A stretch of 64,000 bases of DNA from an uncultured Pelagibacteraceae bacterium (GCA_902620525.1 CACNIK010000004.1:1-64000), one strand, 5' to 3'; positions 45,642-53,654 are shown, numbered from the stretch's first letter. The notes: a model not told the origin generated them from the letters alone. Program-made: numbers and translations.

Positions 45642-46712
45642 TTAAAAACATACTAAATGGTCAATAAAAATGGGAGTTTTAATACCAAACTTTTCGGATT
45701 TTTCATGTTGGTGAATATGATGAGAATGTACGAAAACCGGTATATGTTCACCTTTTTGCGTCTTTAACGTGTAAATAAAATTAGTTCCTCTAAACTTTCT
45801 ATCAACTACCTCTAATTTTAATTTACTTTGATCGTCATGTACTAAATCTTCTGGTTGTAATAGAAGTTTAACACTTTTTCCTTTGGGGTAATTTTTTAGT
45901 AATTTACCTCTTATTTCACCTAACTCATTATGCTGTAAACTGTGTACAGCGCAATCATTGGTTAATACTTTTACATCTACAAAAACTCCCTTATTTAAAA
46001 ATTTTGCAACTTCTAAAGAATTTGGTTCATGATGAACATTGTAAGGAACATCATATTGTTTAAGTTCCTGATTAAGAATTATTCCACAACGATCTGCCAA
46101 AGAAAATGCTTCGTAGGAATCGTGAGTAACAATTATTGTTGTTAAATTAATTTTTTTAAGTAGTTTTTTAACAGAATATTGTATTTCTTCTTTAAGACTT
46201 TGATCAATATTAGAAAAAGGCTCATCCAATAATAATAGATCTGGTTTAGACATTAATGATCTAGCTAAAGATACTCGTTGAGCTTCGCCAGCGCTTATTT
46301 GGTGAGGAAATTTTTCTAGAATGGGTTCAATATGAAGCAATTTAATTATGTCATCTGCTTCATATGAAAAACCGTTGCCATTAGATCTTTTTTTTCCAAA
46401 ATTTATATTGTCAATTACCTTATAATTTGGAAATAAAGAATTATCTTGAAATGATAAAGCTATATTTCTTTCCTCCGGTTCTACATGAACATCTGCTGAG
46501 GATATTAATTTATCTTTTAAAAAAATTTCTCCAGAACTCAGTTTTTGTAATCCAGCAATAGTTCTTAATATTGTTGTTTTTCCAACACCAGAAGGACCTA
46601 ATAAAGAAACAATTTCACCTTTTTTTTCAATTTTAAGGTTTACATTATTAACTTTGTTTTTTTCACTCGCAACAAAATTACCGGCTTTAATTTCAAAAAA
46701 TTGATTTGACAT
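45642..46712 (-). CDS. fbpC: Ferric iron ABC transporter, ATP-binding protein
   Basis: ATPase of a ferric-iron importer. Walker A GPSGVGKTTILR (about 39-50), Walker B LLLLDEPFSNID (about 156-167) and switch His in IIVTHDSYEA (about 192-201) are intact; the signature is ISAGEAQR rather than LSGGQ-QR. The C-terminal TOBE-like region contains LLLQPEDLV (about 285) and a His-rich end (VHSHHIHQH, about 328-336) that is odd for the family and might bind metal. At 356 residues it is normal. It follows the permease after 12 bases and is followed by the MetF-like gene after 12 bases. Confidence 0.88.
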   Translation of the reverse strand: MSNQFFEIKAGNFVASEKNKVNNVNLKIEKKGEIVSLLGPSGVGKTTILRTIAGLQKLSSGEIFLKDKLISSADVHVEPEERNIALSFQDNSLFPNYKVIDNINFGKKRSNGNGFSYEADDIIKLLHIEPILEKFPHQISAGEAQRVSLARSLMSKPDLLLLDEPFSNIDQSLKEEIQYSVKKLLKKINLTTIIVTHDSYEAFSLADRCGIILNQELKQYDVPYNVHHEPNSLEVAKFLNKGVFVDVKVLTNDCAVHSLQHNELGEIRGKLLKNYPKGKSVKLLLQPEDLVHDDQSKLKLEVVDRKFRGTNFIYTLKTQKGEHIPVFVHSHHIHQHEKSEKFGIKTPIFIDHLVCF

Positions 46713-46724
46713 TTTTTGATTATA

Positions 46725-48341
46725 TTAGTTTTTTTGCGAAAGTATATATTTTGAAGAAAATATTATGAGGATAGTTGCCCAACTTATAAGAAATAAAGAG
46801 GGTAATGCTGCGGCTTCTAATAAATCTTGAGAAGCATAGACATATGCTTGTGTAGCAAAAGTCTCAAAATTGAAAGGTCTTAATATCATAGTAATTGGTA
46901 ACTCTTTTATAATTTCTAAAGATATGAGCACAACTATTAAAATTATATTGTTTTTTAAATACGGAACATGAATGTTTGAAAAAGTTTTAATTTTTGAATA
47001 CCCAAGTAAATACGCGCTTTCATCTATTGAATTATTTATTTTCTCATAACTAGATTTAATTCCATTAAAAGAAAGAGAAAAAAATCTTATAAAGTACGCT
47101 AAAACTAAACCAAAAATAGATCCTATAAATATTTTTTTGGTGCTTCCTAAATTTGTGCTTTCACTTAATAATTCACTAAGATTGCTAAATAAAGTTATAA
47201 AAGCTACAGCTAAAATCACACCCGGAATTGCATATCCTGAAATTGAGAAGTTGGTTAAATAATTTAAAATTTTACTTTTGGATATCCTGCTTCCATAATT
47301 GATAAATAATGAAATAGAAACTAATACTATACTAGCAAGACCTACCAAATACATTGTATTTAAATTTATTTTCAAAATATTAATGTCTTGGATATATTTT
47401 GGAAATTTCAAGGTCCAATAGATCATCTGTGAAACTGGAAAGATAAAACTTATAAAAAAAACTAAAAAGCAAAAAGAAAAAGCTAGCAAAGATTTTTTCC
47501 CACTAAGTTTAATCTTATTTATTGGTTTAAAGCCTCTTCCTGGTTGATGATACCTTGCCTCTTTTCTTGAATAAATTTCTATAGATAAAAGGATTAAAAT
47601 AAATAATAGTAGTATGAAAGAAATTTGATTGGCTGTATTTAAATCATCAAAAGACAGCCAAGAGTTATAAATTCCCGTAGTTAATGTTGAAACACTAAAA
47701 ATTGATACTGTTCCAAAATCGGACAAGCATTCCATAGCTACTAAGGCTAAACCAGCAATAATTGCCGGTCTTGCTGAAGGTAAAATAATCTTAAATAGAG
47801 TTTCTTTCTCAGATAAACCTAAATTTTGTCCCACCTCTATATAATTGTTTGATTGAAAGAAAAATGATGATCTTGTTAATACGTATACATAAGGAAACAA
47901 AGAAAAACTAATAGCCATAATTGATCCTAATATTCCATCTAATTTAGGTATATGCGGGTTATAATTGTATTCACCAAATATATTTGTGAGTATTGTATAT
48001 GCAGTTCCATAATTTTCAAAAAAAGCAATTATTGAAAAAGCAAATATATATCCTGGTATTGCAAACGCTAAAATTAAAGCCCAACTAAAAAAATTACATA
48101 ATGGAAATTCATAAAATGAGATAAAATAAGCTGAAATAACACCTAATAAAAGAGTTATAAACAAAACTGAAATTAAAATAGTTAAAGAATTATTTATATA
48201 ATCAAATAGAAAAGTATTTTTTAATACTGTAAGGTAATTACTTGTTTCAGCAAAAAAACTAAAAAATACTGTGATTATTGGCATTGCAACTAGTAACGCA
48301 ATAGCTAATGAACTGAAAAACCAGAAGTTATATTTAGTCAT
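46725..48341 (-). CDS. fbpB: Ferric iron ABC transporter, fused permease
   Basis: Two-module permease with about twelve membrane helices. Each half has an EAA-type loop: VGQNLGLSEKETLFKIILPSAR in the first half (about 173-194) and DESAYLLGYSKIKTFSNIHVPY in the second (about 439-460). At 538 residues it matches FbpB/SfuB proteins. Its ATG overlaps the TGA of the preceding 55-residue Cys-rich ORF as ATGA, so the two are translationally coupled. It lies between fbpA and fbpC in the iron operon headed by the Fur box. Confidence 0.92.
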   Translation of the reverse strand: MTKYNFWFFSSLAIALLVAMPIITVFFSFFAETSNYLTVLKNTFLFDYINNSLTILISVLFITLLLGVISAYFISFYEFPLCNFFSWALILAFAIPGYIFAFSIIAFFENYGTAYTILTNIFGEYNYNPHIPKLDGILGSIMAISFSLFPYVYVLTRSSFFFQSNNYIEVGQNLGLSEKETLFKIILPSARPAIIAGLALVAMECLSDFGTVSIFSVSTLTTGIYNSWLSFDDLNTANQISFILLLFILILLSIEIYSRKEARYHQPGRGFKPINKIKLSGKKSLLAFSFCFLVFFISFIFPVSQMIYWTLKFPKYIQDINILKINLNTMYLVGLASIVLVSISLFINYGSRISKSKILNYLTNFSISGYAIPGVILAVAFITLFSNLSELLSESTNLGSTKKIFIGSIFGLVLAYFIRFFSLSFNGIKSSYEKINNSIDESAYLLGYSKIKTFSNIHVPYLKNNIILIVVLISLEIIKELPITMILRPFNFETFATQAYVYASQDLLEAAALPSLFLISWATILIIFSSKYILSQKN

Positions 48342-48505
48342 TTATTTTTTGAATTAATCTTCTCTTTAAGTGGAAAGAAAATTTGTTTTGCTTCTTCAAA
48401 ATTTAATTCTTTTGGATCTCTATTTTGAAGCTGATTTTGCATATCCTTAGCATCATCATTACAGGTTTTGCACCCCTTTTTACAAGTATTTAATTTATTT
48501 TTCAT
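48338..48505 (-). CDS. Small 55-residue Cys-rich protein in the iron transport operon
   Basis: An overlooked small gene. It begins MKNKLNTCKKGCKTCNDD, giving Cys8, Cys12 and Cys15 in a C-x3-C-x2-C cluster, followed by a charged helical tail with NFEEAKQIFFPLKEKIN. Its TGA overlaps the ATG of the iron permease (ATGA), the same coupling seen for annotated genes nearby, and it fills most of the otherwise empty stretch between fbpA and fbpB. Codon use matches the neighbours. The Cys cluster suggests metal or Fe-S binding, but I cannot name a family; the C-x3-C-x2-C spacing alone does not make it a radical-SAM protein. Confidence 0.6.
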   Translation of the reverse strand: MKNKLNTCKKGCKTCNDDAKDMQNQLQNRDPKELNFEEAKQIFFPLKEKINSKNK

Positions 48506-48520
48506 TCTTTAATAAATATT

Positions 48521-48541
48521 CATGGTGTTTTAAACGCCATG
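48521..48541 (-). terminator. Intercistronic hairpin downstream of fbpA
   Basis: An almost perfect 21-base inverted repeat, CATGGTGTTTTAAACGCCATG, 9 bp with one G-T pair and a three-base loop, lies between the fbpA stop and the small Cys-rich ORF. In the transcription direction it is followed by AATATTTATT, so it could be a partial terminator or an mRNA-stabilising end that raises FbpA over the membrane subunits. Confidence 0.55.
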
Positions 48542-48557
48542 AATAATTAATTAACAA

Positions 48558-49568
48558 CTATTTCCAACCTGCAGCTGTCATTACTTCTAATGCATCAGCT
48601 TGTCTTTTTCCGTAATTAACGACTTTAGTTTTAAGATCTTGTTTAAAATCTAAACCCATATTAACTACTAATGGATGAGGTGAAACACCTGCTATCATTG
48701 GATATTCAAAAGTATTATTAACAATATGCTTTTGCGCTTCTTGACTTAGTAAGAACTCTACAAGCTTAATTGCATTAGCTTTGTTAGGAGCTCCTTTTAC
48801 TAAACCTGCACAACTGATATTCATATGTGTTCCTCTACCATCTTGATTAGGGAAAAAAGGTTTTACTTTTTTTGCTGCAGCTTGTTGCTCAGCTCCTTTT
48901 TTACCTGATAACATAAGAGCTAAGTAGTATGTATTAGCTACTGCAATATCAGCTTCTCCTGCTGCTACTGCTAGTATTTGTGCTCTGTCATTACCTTTTG
49001 GAGATCTAGCCATATTCGAAACCATTCCTTTTGACCACTCTGCTACTTTACCTTTTCCATTATTTTTTATTAATGAAGCAACCAGTGACTGGTTATAAAT
49101 ATTGTTAGAAGCTCTTATAACTAATCTGCCTTTCCATTTTGGATCAGCTAAACTTTCATAAGTCAGACCTCTTAACTCTGCGCCTGTAACTCTCTCTGGA
49201 GAAAAATAAACTATTCTTGCTCTTTTAGCTATTCCAACCCATTTAGATGTTCTAAAATTACTCGGAACTGCTGACTTTATTGCGTTACTTGTTAAGCCGC
49301 CTTGTAAGTTAGCTGCAAATGCACCAAGTCTACCAGCATCAGCTGTTATATATAAGTCTGCTGTGCCGCCCTCTGCGATTATTCTTTTCTCTAATGCGCC
49401 TGATTTACCAGATACAACATTTACTTTTATTCCTGTTTTAGCTGTAAATTTTTCATACAATTGAACGTCTGAGTCGTAATGTCTTGCACTGAATATATTT
49501 ACTTCGTTAGCTAAAAGATTTCCAAAAACAAAAAATATTGCTGAAACTGCTATTATTATTTTTCTCAT
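48558..49568 (-). CDS. fbpA: Ferric iron ABC transporter, periplasmic binding protein
   Basis: Periplasmic ferric-ion-binding protein. Signal peptide about residues 1-20 (ending LLANEVNIFSAR); the fold shows VNVVSGKSGALEKRI (about 49-63), LYITADAGRLGAF (about 72-84), and the iron-ligand tyrosine pair in AVANTYYLALML (about 215-226). At 336 residues it is normal. GAGGGAG lies 4 bases before the ATG, a strong ribosome site. A near-perfect Fur box sits about 50 bases upstream, and a hairpin follows the stop. It is the first gene of the fbpA-ORF55-fbpB-fbpC run. Confidence 0.94.
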   Translation of the reverse strand: MRKIIIAVSAIFFVFGNLLANEVNIFSARHYDSDVQLYEKFTAKTGIKVNVVSGKSGALEKRIIAEGGTADLYITADAGRLGAFAANLQGGLTSNAIKSAVPSNFRTSKWVGIAKRARIVYFSPERVTGAELRGLTYESLADPKWKGRLVIRASNNIYNQSLVASLIKNNGKGKVAEWSKGMVSNMARSPKGNDRAQILAVAAGEADIAVANTYYLALMLSGKKGAEQQAAAKKVKPFFPNQDGRGTHMNISCAGLVKGAPNKANAIKLVEFLLSQEAQKHIVNNTFEYPMIAGVSPHPLVVNMGLDFKQDLKTKVVNYGKRQADALEVMTAAGWK

Positions 49569-49615
49569 TTATCTCCCTCGTTAGTTTTGCGAATGGTTCT
49601 CAATTATCTGAGAAT

Positions 49616-49634
49616 GAGAATAATTATCATTATC
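49616..49634 (-). promoter_or_regulatory. Fur-type box upstream of fbpA
   Basis: On the minus strand the sequence is GATAATGATAATTATTCTC, matching the classical 19-bp Fur consensus GATAATGATAATCATTATC at 17 of 19 positions. It lies 48 bases upstream of the fbpA start codon, where a bound repressor would block the promoter. Iron-dependent control of the operon is inferred; no fur gene is in the window. Confidence 0.85.
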
Positions 49635-49674
49635 AATAATGTCGCACCGTATATAGGAAAAATGTTTTAATTAA

Positions 49675-49833
49675 TTATTTTTTGATTAAATTTTTCTTCT
49701 TAAAAAGATAATAGAAGTCTGACTGAAGGTTATTTTTTGGCTTTAATAGGTTAGTTTTTAGCTTACCGTACTTTAGCTCTTTAGCATTTTTAATTCTTGA
49801 AGCTAAGATTCTCATATAAGACGAATCTAACAT
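49675..49833 (-). CDS. Possible 52-residue basic small protein
   Basis: An open frame of 52 codons, MLDSSYMRILASRIKNAKEL at its start and a Lys-rich end (KKKNLIKK), in the intergenic region between the Fur and Zur boxes. It is not in an operon and no strong Shine-Dalgarno precedes the ATG. The amino-acid pattern is plausible for a small basic helical protein, but in A+T-rich DNA such an ORF can occur by chance; it also overlaps the region that could be a plus-strand RNA. Confidence 0.25.
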   Translation of the reverse strand: MLDSSYMRILASRIKNAKELKYGKLKTNLLKPKNNLQSDFYYLFKKKNLIKK

Positions 49834-49849
49834 AAGTTGAACTTGGTAC

Positions 49850-49881
49850 AACCCAAGATTGTTTCATTTTGGGTTTTTTTT
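49850..49881 (+). terminator. Intrinsic terminator-like hairpin ahead of the BASS symporter
   Basis: AACCCAA (49850-49856) pairs with TTGGGTT (49869-49875) and is followed by a continuous T tract to 49881. The 5' arm can instead pair upstream: CTTGG (49842-49846) with CCAAG (49853-49857). This gives mutually exclusive stems, the layout of a terminator/antiterminator pair. It ends 40 bases before the symporter start, so it either ends an upstream plus-strand RNA or attenuates the symporter. Confidence 0.65.
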
Positions 49882-49893
49882 ATATATATATTT

Positions 49894-49906
49894 GTTACAT
49901 TATAAC
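49894..49906 (+). promoter_or_regulatory. Zur-type box upstream of the BASS symporter
   Basis: GTTACATTATAAC, flanked as TTTGTTACATTATAACATCG, is identical over 13 bases to the second box next to znuA and close to the proteobacterial Zur core GTTATANTATAAC. It lies 15 bases before the GTG start of the symporter gene. Zinc-dependent repression is inferred from the shared box. Confidence 0.7.
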
Positions 49907-49921
49907 ATCGAGGGGAATTAA

Positions 49922-50767
49922 GTGGAAATCGCAAAAAGTATAGCACCAATATGTTTAGCTATTATTATGTTCGGTCTTGGACTTGGTTTAACAACTCAAG
50001 ATTTTTTAAGAGTATTAAAAAATGCTAAAGATTTTCTTATAGGCTTTTTATCACAAGTTATTCTTCTTCCTATAGTAGCTATTATCTTAATAAGTTTAAT
50101 TTCTTTGCCCATAGAAATTGCTATGGGTGTTATGATTATTGCAGCAGCACCAGGTGGAGTAACGTCAAATATATTAACTAAGTTTGCTGATGGAGATGTT
50201 GCTTTATCAGTAACATTAACTGCTGTTGTAAGCTTACTAAGTATAATTACTGTCCCTTTGATTGTATTTAATTCAGCTAATTATTTAAGTATTGAAATAG
50301 TTAAAGAAATTTCAATGATAAATATTGCATTTAAAATGTTTTTTGTAGTAACTGTGCCAGTACTTTTAGGAATGATTGTTAGAAGTTTAATGACTGAGTT
50401 TATAATATCCAAAAATTTATTAGTTCAAAGGCTATCAGTAATATTATTTTTAATTGTTTTTATATCTATTTGGATTGAAGAATGGGACAGAATAATTAGT
50501 TTTATCACTAGAGCAGGTTTAATAGCTTTTATTCTAAATCTAACTATGATTTTCTTAGGTTATTACATTGCTAAATTTTGGGCATCAGGAATTGCCCAGA
50601 GAAAATGTATTTCTCTTGAATGCGGTTTACAAAATGGAACGTTAGCCGTGTTTGTAGCAACTCAGTTATTTGATGATATTGTGTTTATGGTTCCTACAGC
50701 TGCATATGCATTGATTATGTTTGTGACGTCAATCATTTTTGTTCTTTTTGTGAGAAAAATTAATTAA
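49922..50767 (+). CDS. BASS family (bile acid:sodium symporter-like) transporter
   Basis: A 281-residue membrane protein with about nine to ten helices. The N-terminal FGLGLGLTTQDFLRVLKN (about 18-35), AAAPGGVTSNILTKFADGD (about 73-91) and the C-terminal ECGLQNGTLAVFVATQLF (about 236-253) are family blocks that line the sodium and substrate site. The start is GTG at 49922, chosen because GAGGGGAATTAA gives a strong Shine-Dalgarno immediately before it. BASS proteins move organic acids such as pantoate or bile acids; the zinc-linked promoter here suggests a metal-related or zinc-stress role, or a substrate such as a chelating organic acid. The stop is 1 base before the convergent proW stop. 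Confidence 0.88.
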   Translation: MEIAKSIAPICLAIIMFGLGLGLTTQDFLRVLKNAKDFLIGFLSQVILLPIVAIILISLISLPIEIAMGVMIIAAAPGGVTSNILTKFADGDVALSVTLTAVVSLLSIITVPLIVFNSANYLSIEIVKEISMINIAFKMFFVVTVPVLLGMIVRSLMTEFIISKNLLVQRLSVILFLIVFISIWIEEWDRIISFITRAGLIAFILNLTMIFLGYYIAKFWASGIAQRKCISLECGLQNGTLAVFVATQLFDDIVFMVPTAAYALIMFVTSIIFVLFVRKIN

Positions 50768-50768
50768 A

Positions 50769-51635
50769 TTATCTAGATTTAATGTTATCTTGAGGAATAA
50801 TTTTTTGGGTTATTCTATCTAAAATAATTGCTAATATAACAATACCAGTTCCTCCAACAACAGCTCCACCAATATCTAACCTACCTAATGCAACGTATAC
50901 AGTTAATCCTAACCCCCCTGCTCCAATTAGTGCAGCTATAACTACCATTGATAAAGCTAACATTAATGTTTGGTTAACCCCAGCCATAATAGTCTTCATT
51001 GCTAAAGGAATTTCTATTTTAGTTAATATTAAAAATCTTGATAAACCTAGGCTAGCACCAGCTTCTTTAAAGCCCTTACCTACTTGTCTAATTCCTAAGT
51101 TCGTTAGTCTAACAATTGGTGGTAAAGCAAATACAATAGTTGCAACTACACCCGGCGTCAGACCTACACCAAATAACATTACAACAGGGATTAAATAAAC
51201 GAAACTTGGTATTGTTTGCATTATATCAAGAATAGGTCTTAAAATAGTTTCAAATAAATTACTTCGTGATGCTACAATTCCCAAAGGTATTCCAATTATC
51301 ATACAGAAAATAACTGCAGTAAAAATCATCGCTAGAGTTGTCATTGTTTCTTGCCACAAATCAACAAGGTCGATAAAAATTAAACTTACTGCTGATAATA
51401 ATGCAAATTTTAATCCATTGGTTTTGAAAGCAAAAGCCATGAAAATAAGAATTACTATTGGAAATGGTATGAAGTTAAATAATGTGTCTAAACCGTTTAA
51501 AACTGAATCTATTGGAGCTGATAACTTTTTAAAGAGTGGTCGTTGCATGAACAACCACTCCTTAATATGTTTTTCAATCCATTCTGCTATCGGAACGTAT
51601 ACTTCGTAGTCAGATGGTGAAAGTTTTAAGCTCAC
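50769..51635 (-). CDS. proW: Glycine betaine/proline-type ABC transporter, permease
   Basis: Inner-membrane permease of a quaternary-amine (betaine) importer. After a polar N-terminus (about 1-45), membrane helices begin at about 55; the core has ILDIMQTIPSFVYLIPVVMLFG (about 136-157), the EAA loop EAGASLGLSRFLILTKIEIPLAM (about 191-213), and a C-terminal VVIAALIGAGGLG block. At 288 residues it is shorter than enterobacterial ProW (about 350). It follows two tandem ProX genes after 11 bases. No ProV ATPase lies in the window. Confidence 0.9.
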   Translation of the reverse strand: MSLKLSPSDYEVYVPIAEWIEKHIKEWLFMQRPLFKKLSAPIDSVLNGLDTLFNFIPFPIVILIFMAFAFKTNGLKFALLSAVSLIFIDLVDLWQETMTTLAMIFTAVIFCMIIGIPLGIVASRSNLFETILRPILDIMQTIPSFVYLIPVVMLFGVGLTPGVVATIVFALPPIVRLTNLGIRQVGKGFKEAGASLGLSRFLILTKIEIPLAMKTIMAGVNQTLMLALSMVVIAALIGAGGLGLTVYVALGRLDIGGAVVGGTGIVILAIILDRITQKIIPQDNIKSR

Positions 51636-51646
51636 TTACCTAAAAC

Positions 51647-52588
51647 TTATTTTATCCAACTGTCGAACGTACTTTGGTTCGCTTTAATCCACTCCTTAGC
51701 ATGCTTCTTGATTGCTCTTTCGCTTTTCTCACCAGCGTTCATCTTCATATTTTGCGCTGCGATATCCGCTAGTGGAATAGATGCTTTAGAAAGCATTTTT
51801 TTCACTTTAGGATTAGCTTTTAAGAAATCAGAGTTAGCTGCTGGACGTATATCATCAGCACCAAAACCCATATTTATTTTAGATTTTGTTGCATTAGATA
51901 CTGCTACTTTTTTTGTAGCGCTGTAAGGAACTTCTATCCAAACAACATCTTGTCCAAGTTTTAAAGCACCAACTGTCCAATTCGGTGTCCAAGTATAAAA
52001 TAATACTGGCTTACCGTTTTTATATTTAGCCACTACGTCAGCCATTGAAGCAGAGTAGTCAGCTTTTACTGGATTTATAAAGTCACCTAAACCTAGTTCA
52101 GCAAAGTGTTTTGTGATTTGTTTCTCACATCCCCAACCTGGAGGGCAAGCTACCATGTCTGCTTTACCGTCACCATTTGAGTCAAATTTTGCTGCGTGTT
52201 TTTTAATATCCATTACGCTTTTGATACCAAGGCTGTCAGCTGATTTTTTGTCGATCAGGTAACCTTGTAAGCCACCTTTTTTCATTACATAACCAACTTT
52301 TTTAACTTTACCTTTAGCTTCTTTGATATATCCATCGTGAGTTCCAAACCATCCGTTTACCCATAGGTCAAGATCTCCTGCTGCTGCTGCAACGTAAAAT
52401 ACTGAAGGCTTAATTGCTTTAGGCTCAGTTACTTTGTAGCCCATTTTTTCCAAAGCTTGTTTGTATATTTCAGCTTGGAAATAACCAGTATCCCAGTTCG
52501 CTTTAGCCATTTTGATTTCGTTAGCATTAACTGCTTTTGTTATGAACAAAGCTGCAATCAAAGCAACGATAATTTTAAAATGTTTCAT
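51647..52588 (-). CDS. proX: Glycine betaine/proline-type ABC transporter, binding protein 1
   Basis: Periplasmic binding protein for betaine-type osmolytes. Signal peptide about residues 1-22 (ending VNANE). Aromatic ligand-box tryptophans are in DLWVNGWFGTH (about 75-85), PPGWGCE (about 148-154) and FYTWTPNWT (about 196-204). A DSNGDGKAD loop (about 137-145) resembles the calcium-type loop also present in E. coli ProX. At 313 residues it is normal. AAGGAG 9 bases before the ATG is a good ribosome site. It is highly similar to the upstream paralogue. Confidence 0.93.
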   Translation of the reverse strand: MKHFKIIVALIAALFITKAVNANEIKMAKANWDTGYFQAEIYKQALEKMGYKVTEPKAIKPSVFYVAAAAGDLDLWVNGWFGTHDGYIKEAKGKVKKVGYVMKKGGLQGYLIDKKSADSLGIKSVMDIKKHAAKFDSNGDGKADMVACPPGWGCEKQITKHFAELGLGDFINPVKADYSASMADVVAKYKNGKPVLFYTWTPNWTVGALKLGQDVVWIEVPYSATKKVAVSNATKSKINMGFGADDIRPAANSDFLKANPKVKKMLSKASIPLADIAAQNMKMNAGEKSERAIKKHAKEWIKANQSTFDSWIK

Positions 52589-52721
52589 GTATACTCCTTA
52601 TTTTTTTAAAAAAACTAGCATGTATAATTATTAAATGTAACCGTAATACAACTAAAAGGTGAGTTTTATTTCAAAAACTAAGGTAAATAGTGGTTAATTT
52701 GAGATTTATTTTGATGTTAAA

Positions 52722-53654
52722 TTAGTTAATCCAGCTATCAAAAGTACTTTGATTTGCCTTTATCCAATCTTCAGCATGTTTCTTTATTGCTTTTTCACTT
52801 TTTTCGCCGGCGTTCATCTTAAGGTTTTGCTCAGCGATATCTGCTAATGGTATAGAGGCTTTTTTTAACATTTTTTCAACTTTTGGATTGGCTTTAAGAA
52901 AATCAACATTTGCTGCAGCTCTGATATCATTTACACCAAAACCCATATTTAATTTAGATTTCGTTGCATTTGGTACTTTAACTTCTTTTGTTTCGCTGTA
53001 AGGCGCCTCAATCCAAACAACATCTTCTCCTAATTTTAATGTTCCAACTGTCCAGTTTGGCGTCCAAGTATAAAATAAGATTGATTTTCCATTTTTGTAT
53101 CTTGAAATTGTATCAGCCATAGATGCAGAATAATCAGCTTTTAATGGATTAATAAAATCCCCAAGACCAAGTTCTTCAAAATGTTTTGTAATTATCTTTT
53201 CGCATCCCCACCCTGGGTGACATGCTACTAAATCAGCTTTTCCATCGCCATTAGTGTCGAATTCTTTAGCATGATTTTTGATATCCATTATTGATTTTAT
53301 ATTGAATTTGTCAGCTGTTTTCTTATCTATTAGATAGCCTTGTAAGCCACCTTTTTCTACAACATATCCTACTGGCTTAACTTTTCCCATTGCTTCGGTC
53401 ACATAGGTATTATGATTATCAAACCATCCATTAACCCATAAATCCATATCACCTGCAGCAGCTGCCACATAAAAAACTTGAGGCTTCATTACTGTTGGTC
53501 CAGTTACTTTGTAACCCATTTTTTCAAGAGCTTTTTTATATATTTCTGCTTGAAAATAACCTGTATCCCAATCAGCTTTTCCCATTTTAACTTCTTTAGC
53601 ATTTAATGAGGTTAAGAAAAAAAGCGCAGTTATAATAGATATAATAAATTTCAC
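52722..53654 (-). CDS. Glycine betaine/proline-type ABC transporter, binding protein 2
   Basis: Tandem paralogue of the downstream ProX, 310 residues, similar over the full length by eye. The tryptophan positions are kept (NGWFDNH, HPGWGCE, FYTWTPNWT), as is the DTNGDGKAD loop. Differences cluster on the surface and in the signal peptide. The start is GTG at 53654 with AAAGG directly upstream. It is separated from the downstream paralogue by 133 bases, so each may have its own promoter. The two copies may differ in ligand preference or expression conditions. Confidence 0.92.
   Translation of the reverse strand: MKFIISIITALFFLTSLNAKEVKMGKADWDTGYFQAEIYKKALEKMGYKVTGPTVMKPQVFYVAAAAGDMDLWVNGWFDNHNTYVTEAMGKVKPVGYVVEKGGLQGYLIDKKTADKFNIKSIMDIKNHAKEFDTNGDGKADLVACHPGWGCEKIITKHFEELGLGDFINPLKADYSASMADTISRYKNGKSILFYTWTPNWTVGTLKLGEDVVWIEAPYSETKEVKVPNATKSKLNMGFGVNDIRAAANVDFLKANPKVEKMLKKASIPLADIAEQNLKMNAGEKSEKAIKKHAEDWIKANQSTFDSWIN

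Larger units (their letters stand above)
49569..49921. other. 353-base intergenic region between fbpA and the BASS symporter
   Basis: The longest gene-free stretch of the window. From left to right it holds the fbpA leader, a Fur-type box (49616-49634), an A+T-rich stretch with a possible 52-codon ORF on the minus strand (49675-49833), a plus-strand terminator-like hairpin with a T tract (49850-49881) and a Zur-type box (49894-49906) just before the symporter start. The plus-strand DNA between the Fur box and the terminator could be a small RNA or an attenuated leader; no known riboswitch motif was recognised. Confidence 0.7.

Noticed and set aside
49597..49625. CTGAGAATGAG before fbpA recalls the CTGAGA of TPP riboswitches
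   Set aside because: The rest of the thi-box, including the ACCTGA part, is absent, and the stretch overlaps the Fur box.
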